5,586 bases of DNA from Algorimicrobium sp002414705 (GCA_963972425.1 CAXAUF010000093.1:1-5586); one strand, 5' to 3'; shown: positions 1 through 5,585, counted from the stretch's first letter. Notes: generated by a model not told the origin, from the letters alone. Program-made: numbers and translations.

Positions 1-5
1 AACCA

Positions 6-734
6 ATGATAAAATTCTTTAGAAAAATTAGACAAAAAATGCTGACTGAAAACAAGTTTAGCAAATATATGCTTTATGCAATTGGAGAAATTTTACTTGT
101 GGTAATTGGAATATTAATTGCATTGCAGATTAATAATTGGAATGAAGACAGAAAGGACAAAAGACTTGAGCAAAACTACCTGTCAAAAATTCATGAAGAA
201 TTCAAAAAAAACAAAGAGCAATTCGATCTTACAATCAGTATGCATAAACAATCCTATGAGTCCAGCAATTGGATTATAGAAAATTATAATAAATTAGATA
301 TTAATATCGATACTTTAAGAAAGCATCTTTTAGTATTTCGTTATTCTTATACTTATAACCCCTCCAAAAGCTCTATAGATGCTGTAATAAATAGTGGAAA
401 ACTAGGAGTAATAAGAGACAATGAACTGAGTAATAAATTAATTGAATGGCATGAATTAATAACAGATTATCAAGAAGAAGAAATAATCAGCAGGAATTTT
501 TTCGACAAATTTATTGTGCCTTTTGATATAAAGCATTTTACAATTTACAGTAAAGACCGAAATAAACGATTTGATAATTATTTAAATTTTAATGAAGAAA
601 CAAAAAATGAATTTTTAAATATTGTTGCTACTAAAAATAGAATGTTATCACAAATTGTTGCTAATCCAGGGAATGAATACAAAAAAGTAAATGAAACATT
701 AAACATCATCATATCCAAATCAGCTAAAAAATGA
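6..734 (+). CDS. DUF6090 family single-pass membrane protein
   Basis: A 242-residue protein that I recognise as the DUF6090 type common in Flavobacteriaceae; its biochemical role is unknown. The N-terminus is basic (KFFRKIRQK), followed by one membrane helix at about residues 22-42 (LYAIGEILLVVIGILIALQI). The family-typical NNWNEDRK motif comes directly after it. The rest (about 47-242) is charged, rich in Lys, Glu and Asn and probably helical, with no catalytic motif I can name. The topology is probably a short cytoplasmic N-terminus with the bulk outside the inner membrane, but this is inferred. The ATG lies 5 bases into the window and gives the canonical family N-terminus, so the gene looks complete although its promoter is outside. 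The esterase gene follows after 75 bp with no terminator seen between them. Confidence 0.85.
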   Translation: MIKFFRKIRQKMLTENKFSKYMLYAIGEILLVVIGILIALQINNWNEDRKDKRLEQNYLSKIHEEFKKNKEQFDLTISMHKQSYESSNWIIENYNKLDINIDTLRKHLLVFRYSYTYNPSKSSIDAVINSGKLGVIRDNELSNKLIEWHELITDYQEEEIISRNFFDKFIVPFDIKHFTIYSKDRNKRFDNYLNFNEETKNEFLNIVATKNRMLSQIVANPGNEYKKVNETLNIIISKSAKK

Positions 735-760
735 TTACAATTACAAATAAGGAATTAAAA

Positions 761-791
761 TGCTAACTTAAGGTGTACAAAACCGTTGGCA
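761..791. repeat. Imperfect inverted-repeat hairpin upstream of the esterase gene
   Basis: TGCTAAC (761-767) and GTTGGCA (785-791) are complementary apart from one T/G wobble. Inside them GGT (772-774) pairs with ACC (782-784), leaving a four-base bulge (TTAA) on the left side only. This asymmetric two-step stem recalls the layout of integron attC sites (RYYYAAC ... GTTRRRY), but the terminal bases do not fit that consensus and no integrase gene is visible. It sits between the stop codon at 734 and the preferred ATG at 810. The repeat is seen directly; any recombination role is a guess. Confidence 0.5.
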
Positions 792-794
792 AAC
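785..794 (+). repeat. Left copy of a 10-bp inverted repeat flanking the esterase gene
   Basis: GTTGGCAAAC at this position is the exact reverse complement of GTTTGCCAAC at 1960-1969. The two copies enclose the esterase gene almost exactly, 15 bp before its preferred ATG and 7 bp after its stop. A TTG codon inside this repeat (786) is in frame with the esterase and could be mistaken for its start. Confidence 0.7.
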
Positions 795-809
795 ATTTCA
801 AAAATAACT

Positions 810-1952
810 ATGAATAAAATATTTTTATCTTTTTTCTTAACAATCTTTATAAGTCAAATACTATTTGGACAGGAATATAGTGTGTATAAATCGAAAATTG
901 ACACCTCTTTCGTATCATCACATTTGGGCTACGAAAAAAAAATATCCATCCTATTGCCAGATGATTGGCAAAATAACAATGAAAAAAAATATCCGCTTAT
1001 TATAGTTTTTGATAGACAAAACATTAGAAGTCACAATCAAATAATAAACACTATAGACTATTTAACGGCTTCTGAACAGATGCCTCGCTCAATCATTATA
1101 AGCATTGAGTCTGATAATTCTAGAAGAATTAATGAAGCTAAAAGTCCTATTTCGTCTGAAAGTGGAAAAGCACATCTAAATGAAAAATACCTATTTAATG
1201 AAATTATAAATTTAGCAGAATCAAAATTTAAAGCAAGTCAATTTAGAGTTTTAATTGGCCATTCTTGGTATGGACATTTCACCACATCAATGTTTACCAA
1301 GAATATTGATAATTTATCGGCAGTTATAGCATTAGATCCTTTTTTTAAACAAAAAAATATTTCTTTAATTGATTCAATTTCGACATTAAATAATCTTGAA
1401 ATTAAGCATACAAAATATTTTCGCTATTCAATTGGGAAAGATTATCCCGAAGATTATAGAGCTATTGAAAATGCTAAAAATGAAAATACAAATTCAAAAA
1501 TTGATATTAAAGGCTCCTATTTTCCCAGAGCTTTTCATAATGCAGTACCAGGATTGGGAATTGGAGAAGCCCTGTATGACATATTTGAATACTGGTCAAT
1601 TCAGCAATACACTTTTTTCAACCCCTCAAATAAGAGTGTAGATGTATTTACTGAATTAAAAAACAATATAATAAATCATTATGGTAATAACTTGAATTTT
1701 TCGTTAGGAGTATTGAATGGAAAAGCTTGGGGCTTCTATAATGAAGAAGAATATTTAAAAGCAATAACAGTTTGGAATGAACTAATGAATCAATATCCAA
1801 GTTTTTCGGAAGCTTATCTCTATATCATAGATGCTCAACAACAATTAAGGCTTGACACATCAAAAACCAAAATCAAATTCAAACAGAGCTTACAACTTTC
1901 TCAATATTATTCACAAGAAGAAAAGAAAGAACTTCTATCTGAATTAAAATAA
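810..1952 (+). CDS. Secreted alpha/beta-hydrolase esterase with C-terminal TPR-like region
   Basis: A 380-residue putative esterase of the esterase D/IroE-like group (alpha/beta-hydrolase fold), probably hydrolysing an ester outside the inner membrane; the substrate is unknown. Residues 1-20 form a signal peptide (MNKIFLSFFLTIFISQILFG) with likely cleavage around the following Gln. The nucleophile elbow GHSWYG places the catalytic Ser at 152. The family-like block SIESDNSRR is near 98-106, and ALDPFF at about 174-179 follows the elbow. The likely catalytic His is His243 in AFHNAVPGL; the acid member of the triad is uncertain. From about 290 to the end the sequence is helical and TPR-like (AWGFYNEEEYLKAITVW), a common tail on Bacteroidota esterases of this type. 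I chose ATG 810 over the in-frame TTG at 786 because it starts exactly at the signal peptide and because the TTG lies inside a repeat. Confidence 0.85.
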   Translation: MNKIFLSFFLTIFISQILFGQEYSVYKSKIDTSFVSSHLGYEKKISILLPDDWQNNNEKKYPLIIVFDRQNIRSHNQIINTIDYLTASEQMPRSIIISIESDNSRRINEAKSPISSESGKAHLNEKYLFNEIINLAESKFKASQFRVLIGHSWYGHFTTSMFTKNIDNLSAVIALDPFFKQKNISLIDSISTLNNLEIKHTKYFRYSIGKDYPEDYRAIENAKNENTNSKIDIKGSYFPRAFHNAVPGLGIGEALYDIFEYWSIQQYTFFNPSNKSVDVFTELKNNIINHYGNNLNFSLGVLNGKAWGFYNEEEYLKAITVWNELMNQYPSFSEAYLYIIDAQQQLRLDTSKTKIKFKQSLQLSQYYSQEEKKELLSELK

Positions 1953-1955
1953 TTA

Positions 1956-2019
1956 AACGGTTTGCCAACAAAGACGTATAGAAATAATTGCAGTTTTGTG
2001 CCAAAACAAACACGTAATA
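1956..2019. repeat. Repeat block downstream of the esterase gene
   Basis: The block starts 3 bp after the esterase stop. It holds the right copy of the flanking inverted repeat (GTTTGCCAAC, 1960-1969). It also holds an imperfect direct repeat: GCCAACAAAGACGTA (1964-1978) resembles GCCAAAACAAACACGTA (2000-2016 region), differing by a two-base insertion and one substitution. From memory, similar strings (CAAAGACGTATA...AATTGCAGTTTTGTGC) recur between genes in flavobacterial genomes, which would make this a dispersed repeat; that is recollection and was not checked. I see no coding sequence in it. The minus-strand open frame running through it has no protein-like features. Confidence 0.5.
1993..2007. 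repeat. Short perfect hairpin in the repeat block
   Basis: GTTTTG (1993-1998) and CAAAAC (2002-2007) form a 6-bp stem around the loop TGC. It lies 40 bp after the esterase stop. It could be a weak transcription end or the folded core of the repeat block. No T-tract follows on the + strand, so it is not called a terminator. Confidence 0.45.
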
Positions 2020-2079
2020 ATCCATACACAAAAACGGCAGCACAATCCCAAACACCATTAATTTATCATTTAAAATAAC

Positions 2080-2104
2080 ATATTTATTGTTTAACAATAA
2101 ATAT
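2080..2104. promoter_or_regulatory. Perfect 25-bp palindrome, likely operator
   Basis: Two 12-base arms (2080-2091 and 2093-2104) are exact reverse complements around a single central T at 2092; the core reads TTATTGTTTAACAATAA. The palindrome overlaps the TTG of the predicted -33 element and ends just before the -7 element, the position expected for a repressor site. The operon it precedes encodes a small Cro/CI-type DNA-binding protein, so autoregulation by that protein is the obvious hypothesis. AT-rich palindromes can occur by chance, but a 12-bp perfect arm at this position is unlikely to be accidental. Confidence 0.6.
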
Positions 2105-2117
2105 TGAACTATATTTG
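2087..2117 (+). promoter_or_regulatory. Bacteroidota-type promoter for the DUF2975/HTH operon
   Basis: TTG at 2087-2089 is followed, after 20 bases, by TATATTTG at 2110-2117. This matches the Bacteroidota housekeeping pattern (TTG near -33, TAnnTTTG near -7) exactly at the defined positions and with normal spacing. Transcription would begin a few bases after 2117, giving a leader of about 20 bases before ATG 2144. It is the only full match I found in the intergenic regions of this window. Confidence 0.65.
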
Positions 2118-2143
2118 TCACATAATTTTAAACTAACATCATT

Positions 2144-2680
2144 ATGTCACAAACCAATACCTTCATTTTTACAGGCCTCAAAGTTGTTGCTTGGATCATT
2201 TTTGTTGGCCTTTGCATAGAAGCAGGCGGCTTACTTATGAATTTTATATTTAGTGTTTTTAAACCAGAATTTATTGGGAACCTGTATCAAAAATTAGATT
2301 TAACAGCGTTGTATACTAAAAACTCTTGGGCGTTTTATGGTATGTATAGTTTTGTACTATTTATTGCCATGCTAAAAGCCTATCTGTTTTATCTGGTCAT
2401 CGTGCTTATTACTAAAATAGATTTAGAGAAACCCTTCAATCAGTTTGTAGCCAAGCAGATTACCAAAATTAGTTACTATACGTTTTCTATTGGACTGATA
2501 AGCTATATAGGAAAACAGAGTGCCAGGAATTTACAATATTCAGGCTATGACCTAAGTATGCTAAAAGATTTTTGGTCAGATGCACAGGCATTTATTTTAA
2601 TGGCAGCCGTAATTTATGTTATTGCAACCATTTTCTCCAAAGGTGTGGCATATCAAGACGAACTAGAAGAAACGGTATAA
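2144..2680 (+). CDS. DUF2975 family four-helix inner-membrane protein
   Basis: A 178-residue integral membrane protein of the DUF2975 family (B. subtilis YoaS type), whose molecular role is unknown. Four membrane helices are visible at about 8-36, 66-90, 107-123 and 147-164. The family hallmarks are present: a DLEKPFNQFVAKQITKIS-like stretch between helices 2 and 3 (about 93-110), and a C-terminal tail IFSKGVAYQDELEETV. Length is normal for the family. It starts about 20 bases after the predicted transcription start. A Cro/CI-type regulator begins 3 bp after its stop, the standard arrangement for this family, so the two are almost certainly co-transcribed. By analogy the membrane protein may sense a signal or modulate the regulator, but nothing in the sequence proves it. 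Confidence 0.88.
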   Translation: MSQTNTFIFTGLKVVAWIIFVGLCIEAGGLLMNFIFSVFKPEFIGNLYQKLDLTALYTKNSWAFYGMYSFVLFIAMLKAYLFYLVIVLITKIDLEKPFNQFVAKQITKISYYTFSIGLISYIGKQSARNLQYSGYDLSMLKDFWSDAQAFILMAAVIYVIATIFSKGVAYQDELEETV

Positions 2681-2683
2681 ACT

Positions 2684-2890
2684 ATGGCAATAATTGTAAA
2701 CCTAGATGTTATGATGGCAACACGTAAAATGTCGCTTAACGAATTATCGGAAACTGTAAATATTTCATTAGCCAACCTCTCCAAACTTAAAACAGGTAAA
2801 GTTAAGGCTATTCGGTTTAGCACACTGGAAGCTGTTTGTGAGGCATTGGATTGCCAACCAGGCGATATTTTGGAATATAGTAAAGACTAA
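2684..2890 (+). CDS. Small Cro/CI-type (YozG-like) transcriptional regulator
   Basis: A 68-residue DNA-binding protein consisting of just one XRE/Cro-CI helix-turn-helix domain of the YozG (HTH_26) kind. Helix 2 is around residues 18-25 (LNELSETV) and the recognition helix around 28-37 (SLANLSKLKT). Family signatures AIRFSTLEAVCEALDCQPGD (42-61) and ILEY follow. There is no sensing or dimerisation domain, so any signal must come from a partner. The likely partner is the DUF2975 membrane protein encoded 3 bp upstream. The perfect palindrome over the operon promoter is the natural candidate binding site. Complete, normal length, ATG start. Confidence 0.92.
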   Translation: MAIIVNLDVMMATRKMSLNELSETVNISLANLSKLKTGKVKAIRFSTLEAVCEALDCQPGDILEYSKD

Positions 2891-2944
2891 AGAAATTATT
2901 TATTTTTAATAATCCAATTGCTTACACCATTTTTAAAAAACAAC

Positions 2945-3433
2945 ATGATTCACTTAATAGTCGGAAATACAGGTTCTGGAAAAACAACCTATGCAACAGA
3001 TTTAAAAAGAAAAACAAACGGTATTATTTTTTCTATAGACCAATGGAACAAAACTTTGTTTCTAGATGATAAAGAGCCAGATGATGGCTTGGAGTGGTTT
3101 TTAGAACGTATAGAAAGAGCCGAAATATTAATGATGAGTTTGGTTAAACAATTAGAAAATGCCAAAACAGATTCTATTTTAGATTTGGGACTCTCAAAGT
3201 TTGAGCATCGTGAAAAGTTTAGAACATTTGCCAGACTTCATAGTTTCGAAATCCAAATGCATTTTTTGGATATTCCGAAAGAAACACGACTAGAACGTGT
3301 TATGAAACGAAATAAAGAAAAAGGAGCTACATTTGAATTTGAGGTTAGTCAAGAAAATTTCGATTTTATGGAAAACTGGTTTGAAAAACCAAATGCTTCT
3401 GAAATGGCAAACGGAATTATTATTAAGGATTAA
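2945..3433 (+). CDS. Small P-loop kinase-like ATP-binding protein (AAA_33 type)
   Basis: A 162-residue protein with the compact P-loop kinase fold. The Walker A motif GNTGSGKTT is at residues 7-15, directly after a hydrophobic first strand (IHLIV). FSID (29-32) is the usual acidic position after strand 2 in zeta-toxin, chloramphenicol phosphotransferase and polynucleotide-kinase relatives. SILDLGLS (about 78-85) is the Walker B-like strand. LDIPKETRLERVMKRNKEKG (108-127) carries the basic lid that contacts ATP phosphates. It probably phosphorylates a small molecule or nucleic-acid end; the substrate is not evident. ATG 2945 is preferred to the in-frame TTG at 2918 because Walker A proteins of this type start right before strand 1. 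The gap to the regulator upstream is 54 bp with no promoter match, so it may belong to the same transcript. Confidence 0.8.
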   Translation: MIHLIVGNTGSGKTTYATDLKRKTNGIIFSIDQWNKTLFLDDKEPDDGLEWFLERIERAEILMMSLVKQLENAKTDSILDLGLSKFEHREKFRTFARLHSFEIQMHFLDIPKETRLERVMKRNKEKGATFEFEVSQENFDFMENWFEKPNASEMANGIIIKD

Positions 3434-3466
3434 AAAATAATTCACACAAAAAACACTATCAGCATC

Positions 3467-4615
3467 ATGACAAAATATATTTTACTGCTCTTAACTATTA
3501 TGGTTTTAAGCTGCAATAACAAAACTAAACAAGCTATTGAAATTGAAAGCAACACGTATAAAATTACACAATTAATAGATAGTGTAGCCGCTGAAATGGT
3601 ACAAGACTCACTAATAAATGCCACTTCTATAGCTGTTTTTTATAATGGAAACGAATACATTCAGCATGATGGCGAATTGGAAAAAGGAAAAGGAAACACA
3701 CCTACAAATAATACCATTTACGAAATTGGTTCGTTAAGTAAAGTGCTAACAGGTACGTTAATAGCTCAAGCCGTTTTGGAACAAAAAATAAATTTGGAGG
3801 ACGCTATTACCAAATATCTAACTGAAGATTATTCTAATTTAAGTTATAATAATAATCCAATAAAAATCAAACATCTTTTAACGCATACGGCTGGATTTCC
3901 TAATATGCTAACTTTAGAGTTAAACCAGATCATGGATGATTTTTTGAATTATGAAACACCTGCAAAAATAAATACCATATTAGAAAACTATAGCCAAACT
4001 AAATTCTTACAGGATCTTCACAGCATAAAAATGGATACCATTCCAGGTTACAAATATGTTTACTCCAGTGCTGGAACCGAATTAACAGCACATATATTAG
4101 AAACGGTTTACAAAACCAATTTTGAAGATTTGTTAAAAACATTCTATTTAGAAAAAGTAGGCATGACAAACACAAAAATCAATCTAAACACAACTGAATT
4201 ATCAAATTTAGCAGTTGGTTATCATGTGGATAATCCAATTATAACGTCTCCTATGGGTAAATTACCTTGGGGAGCAGCTGGAAATATTAAAACAACTGTT
4301 CCAGATATGATGAAATTTGTTAAATATCAGTTAGAAAATGATGCTATTGTTCAGGAATCTCACAAATCCATATTTCAATATAACGACGAATTTGGTCTTG
4401 GTTACTTTTGGAATATTGATGCATCAAACACAGAATTGGGAACACAATATACACATCATGGAGGTGTGCCAAGATCTCAATGTTATGCTTACATCATTCC
4501 AGAATACAATTTGGGTGCTTTTATTATCACCAATCAAAGTGGTATGAATACGGCTCCAAAAATGCAAGCTGTTTTAAATCCTATTTTTAACAGCATTATT
4601 CAGCAAGCGAAATAA
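3467..4615 (+). CDS. Serine hydrolase lipoprotein, beta-lactamase class C/PBP-like
   Basis: A 382-residue member of the serine beta-lactamase-like superfamily (Pfam Beta-lactamase, class C/DD-peptidase/esterase group). The N-terminus is a lipoprotein signal with lipobox VLSC and lipidated Cys16, so it should be anchored in a membrane facing the periplasm or surface. All three active-site elements are visible: SLSK (Ser89, Lys92), YSS (Tyr199-Ser201, the YxN position with Ser for Asn), and HGG (His331-Gly333). The conserved LLTHTAG block is at 137-143. Length is normal for a single-domain member. It could be a peptidase acting on peptidoglycan, an esterase or a D-amino-acid amidase; a true beta-lactamase role is not supported by sequence alone. 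It starts 33 bp after the kinase-like gene with no clear promoter in the gap, so co-transcription is possible. Confidence 0.9.
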   Translation: MTKYILLLLTIMVLSCNNKTKQAIEIESNTYKITQLIDSVAAEMVQDSLINATSIAVFYNGNEYIQHDGELEKGKGNTPTNNTIYEIGSLSKVLTGTLIAQAVLEQKINLEDAITKYLTEDYSNLSYNNNPIKIKHLLTHTAGFPNMLTLELNQIMDDFLNYETPAKINTILENYSQTKFLQDLHSIKMDTIPGYKYVYSSAGTELTAHILETVYKTNFEDLLKTFYLEKVGMTNTKINLNTTELSNLAVGYHVDNPIITSPMGKLPWGAAGNIKTTVPDMMKFVKYQLENDAIVQESHKSIFQYNDEFGLGYFWNIDASNTELGTQYTHHGGVPRSQCYAYIIPEYNLGAFIITNQSGMNTAPKMQAVLNPIFNSIIQQAK

Positions 4616-4649
4616 AATTATGAGTATCTGAAATACACATTTAGAACTA

Positions 4650-4679
4650 TTTTTTTGACAAAAAAAGCATGGTTATGCT
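4650..4679. terminator. Weak terminator-like palindromes after the serine hydrolase gene
   Basis: TTTTTTTG (4650-4657) and CAAAAAAA (4659-4666) are perfect inverted repeats around one A. They are followed directly by AGCAT-GGTT-ATGCT (4666-4679), a 5-bp stem, and then by ATAAATTTTTTC. The second stem plus the T-run at 4685-4690 could end transcription from the upstream gene, but both stems are short and AT-rich. The same bases also contain a sigma70-like promoter match, so the interpretation is open. Confidence 0.3.
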
Positions 4680-4684
4680 ATAAA
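4655..4684 (+). promoter_or_regulatory. Possible promoter (sigma70-like match) before the outer-membrane protein gene
   Basis: TTGACA (4655-4660) and TATAAA (4679-4684) are separated by 18 bases, close to the E. coli sigma70 consensus. Bacteroidota use a different consensus. The nearest match to that is TAAATTTT at 4681-4688, with TTG 23 bases upstream, which is a poorer fit. The transcript would have a leader of about 90 bases ahead of ATG 4781. This is the best candidate in the 165-bp spacer, but it may be coincidence in AT-rich DNA. Confidence 0.25.
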
Positions 4685-4762
4685 TTTTTTCAATAGTATT
4701 ATAAATTAATAGCTGAATAATCCTACTTTCAACTTGTTTAAATTAAGTATCTTCATACAATT

Positions 4763-4776
4763 AAAAAAAAAAAAAA
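4763..4776 (+). promoter_or_regulatory. Run of 14 A directly upstream of a start codon
   Basis: Fourteen consecutive A residues end 4 bases before ATG 4781. Flavobacteria largely lack Shine-Dalgarno sequences and A-rich leaders favour translation initiation, so this run probably acts as a strong initiation region for the outer-membrane protein. A tract of this length is also prone to slippage; a change would alter leader length and spacing, not reading frame. Confidence 0.5.
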
Positions 4777-4780
4777 GACT

Positions 4781-5413
4781 ATGAAAAAATTAAATGTAAT
4801 GATGCTTGCGTTAACGCTTTTTGCTGTTATTGGCATGCAAGCTCAAGAGGACATGGAAACAAAAACATCCAAGTTTAACATTATGGCGTTTGGTGGAATT
4901 GGTTATGGCATTATGGATAACGACAATGCACCAAATTACAACATGAACAGCAACACAGGAGATTTATTGCTGAATTATCGTGTGCATTCAAAATTTGGAG
5001 TTGCCACAGGTGTTGGTTTTAATCAGTTAAGTGGTAACGGTTTTAATACGGTTGGCAATTTCTACCACGAACGCTTGTTGGTAAGAATTCCGTTATTATT
5101 TACGTTTGACAGGCAAGTTGCTGATAAATTTAGCATTGTAGGTCATTTTGGCCCTTATGCTCAAAATGTTTTTAAGGATGAATATTCTTTTAACGCAGCA
5201 ACAATTGAAGACATCTATGATGGTTGGAATTTCGGATTTCAAGTAGGACTTGGTTTTGTGTACCAAATAGAACCGCATTTTGGTATTGGTATTAACTACA
5301 CAGGTCAATCTGATTTCACAAAACTAGAAACGCGAAATAATCAAGTATTTGGAGACGAACAGAAATTGAAAAATCTTAATACGTTTGGATTAATTTTACA
5401 ATTTAATTTGTAA
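4781..5413 (+). CDS. Outer-membrane beta-barrel (porin-family/PorT-like) protein
   Basis: A 210-residue exported protein predicted to form a small beta-barrel in the outer membrane. Residues 1-21 are a signal peptide (MKKLNVMMLALTLFAVIGMQ) ending in an Ala-Gln context typical for the group. The mature part shows alternating hydrophobic/polar strands with Gly and aromatic residues, for example about 31-44 (KFNIMAFGGIGYGI), 71-82, 96-109, 116-129, 149-162 and 165-175. It ends in a final strand LNTFGLILQFNL with the hydrophobic C-terminus expected for barrel insertion. It fits the outer membrane beta-barrel domain family often annotated porin family protein in Bacteroidota. Its ligand or partner is unknown and no plug or SusC/SusD feature is present. 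It appears to be its own transcription unit, with a 165-bp spacer before it and a strong hairpin 18 bp after its stop. Confidence 0.82.
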   Translation: MKKLNVMMLALTLFAVIGMQAQEDMETKTSKFNIMAFGGIGYGIMDNDNAPNYNMNSNTGDLLLNYRVHSKFGVATGVGFNQLSGNGFNTVGNFYHERLLVRIPLLFTFDRQVADKFSIVGHFGPYAQNVFKDEYSFNAATIEDIYDGWNFGFQVGLGFVYQIEPHFGIGINYTGQSDFTKLETRNNQVFGDEQKLKNLNTFGLILQFNL

Positions 5414-5431
5414 AACATAAGAACACTCTTT

Positions 5432-5482
5432 TATTTAGAAATACAAACCACTTCCTTTTGAAGTGGTTTGTATTTCTAAATA
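5432..5482. terminator. Long perfect hairpin, probable bidirectional terminator
   Basis: Two 23-base arms (5432-5454 and 5460-5482) are fully complementary around the loop CTTTT. The GC-richest part of the stem (CCACTTC/GAAGTGG) is next to the loop and the outer stem is A/T-rich, so each strand ends in a T-rich half (GGTTTGTATTTC on +). This is the usual look of flavobacterial intrinsic terminators. It ends transcription of the outer-membrane protein gene 18 bp upstream. Its symmetry would also serve a gene converging from the right. Confidence 0.8.
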
Positions 5483-5534
5483 TGACTGTAATTATTACAA
5501 AAAAAATATAACAATAAGACATCACATGGCATAA

Positions 5535-5585
5535 CTAATCTGTATTGTTTTTCTTTTTCGGGTTATACATAACAATAATTTGAAT
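5535..5585 (-). CDS. Possible C-terminal end of a convergent gene, cut by the window edge
   Basis: On the minus strand a frame open from the window edge reads IQIIVMYNPKKKNNTD and stops at TAG (5535-5537). A hydrophobic stretch followed by a Lys/Asn-rich polar tail is plausible for a protein C-terminus. The two-way hairpin at 5432-5482 lies 52 bp beyond the stop, where a convergent gene's terminator would be. Sixteen residues are too few to identify a family, and another minus-strand frame stays open for a similar distance. The remaining bases between the hairpin and this frame hold nothing I can name. Confidence 0.3.
   Translation of the reverse strand: MQIIVMYNPKKKNNTD

Noticed and set aside
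786..809. TTG at 786 as start of the esterase
   Set aside because: It adds eight residues ahead of a clean signal peptide, and the TTG is part of the flanking inverted repeat; ATG 810 is the better start.
1396..1641. Open frame of 81 codons on the + strand
   Set aside because: It lies wholly inside the esterase gene in another frame, with no recognisable domain.
1879..2121. Minus-strand open frame of 80 codons
   Set aside because: It overlaps the esterase end, the repeat block, the palindrome and the operon promoter; although hydrophobic, it looks like a translation of repeat DNA rather than a gene.
2895..2913. Hairpin ATTATT...AATAAT after the HTH gene as a terminator
   Set aside because: The stem is six A/T pairs only, with no following T-run; this is expected by chance in such AT-rich DNA.
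2918..2944. TTG at 2918 as start of the P-loop protein
   Set aside because: ATG 2945 begins right before the first beta strand and Walker A motif, the usual layout; the nine extra residues have no family features.
2684..3433. Toxin-antitoxin pair formed by the HTH protein and the zeta-toxin-like P-loop protein
   Set aside because: The HTH protein clearly matches the YozG type paired with the DUF2975 gene before it, and the 54-bp gap to the P-loop gene is not typical of a tightly coupled toxin-antitoxin pair.
3442..3624. Minus-strand hydrophobic open frame of 60 codons
   Set aside because: It is antisense to the signal peptide region of the serine hydrolase, which accounts for its hydrophobic, low-complexity composition.
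4338..4547. Open frame of 69 codons on the + strand
   Set aside because: It lies inside the serine hydrolase gene over its active-site HGG region and has no independent support.
5096..5308. Minus-strand open frame of 70 codons
   Set aside because: It is antisense to the beta-barrel gene and has no protein-like features.
5508..5578. Two copies of ATAACAATAA near the right edge, echoing half of the 2080-2104 palindrome
   Set aside because: They are short, AT-rich and not arranged as palindromes, so they are likely chance matches.
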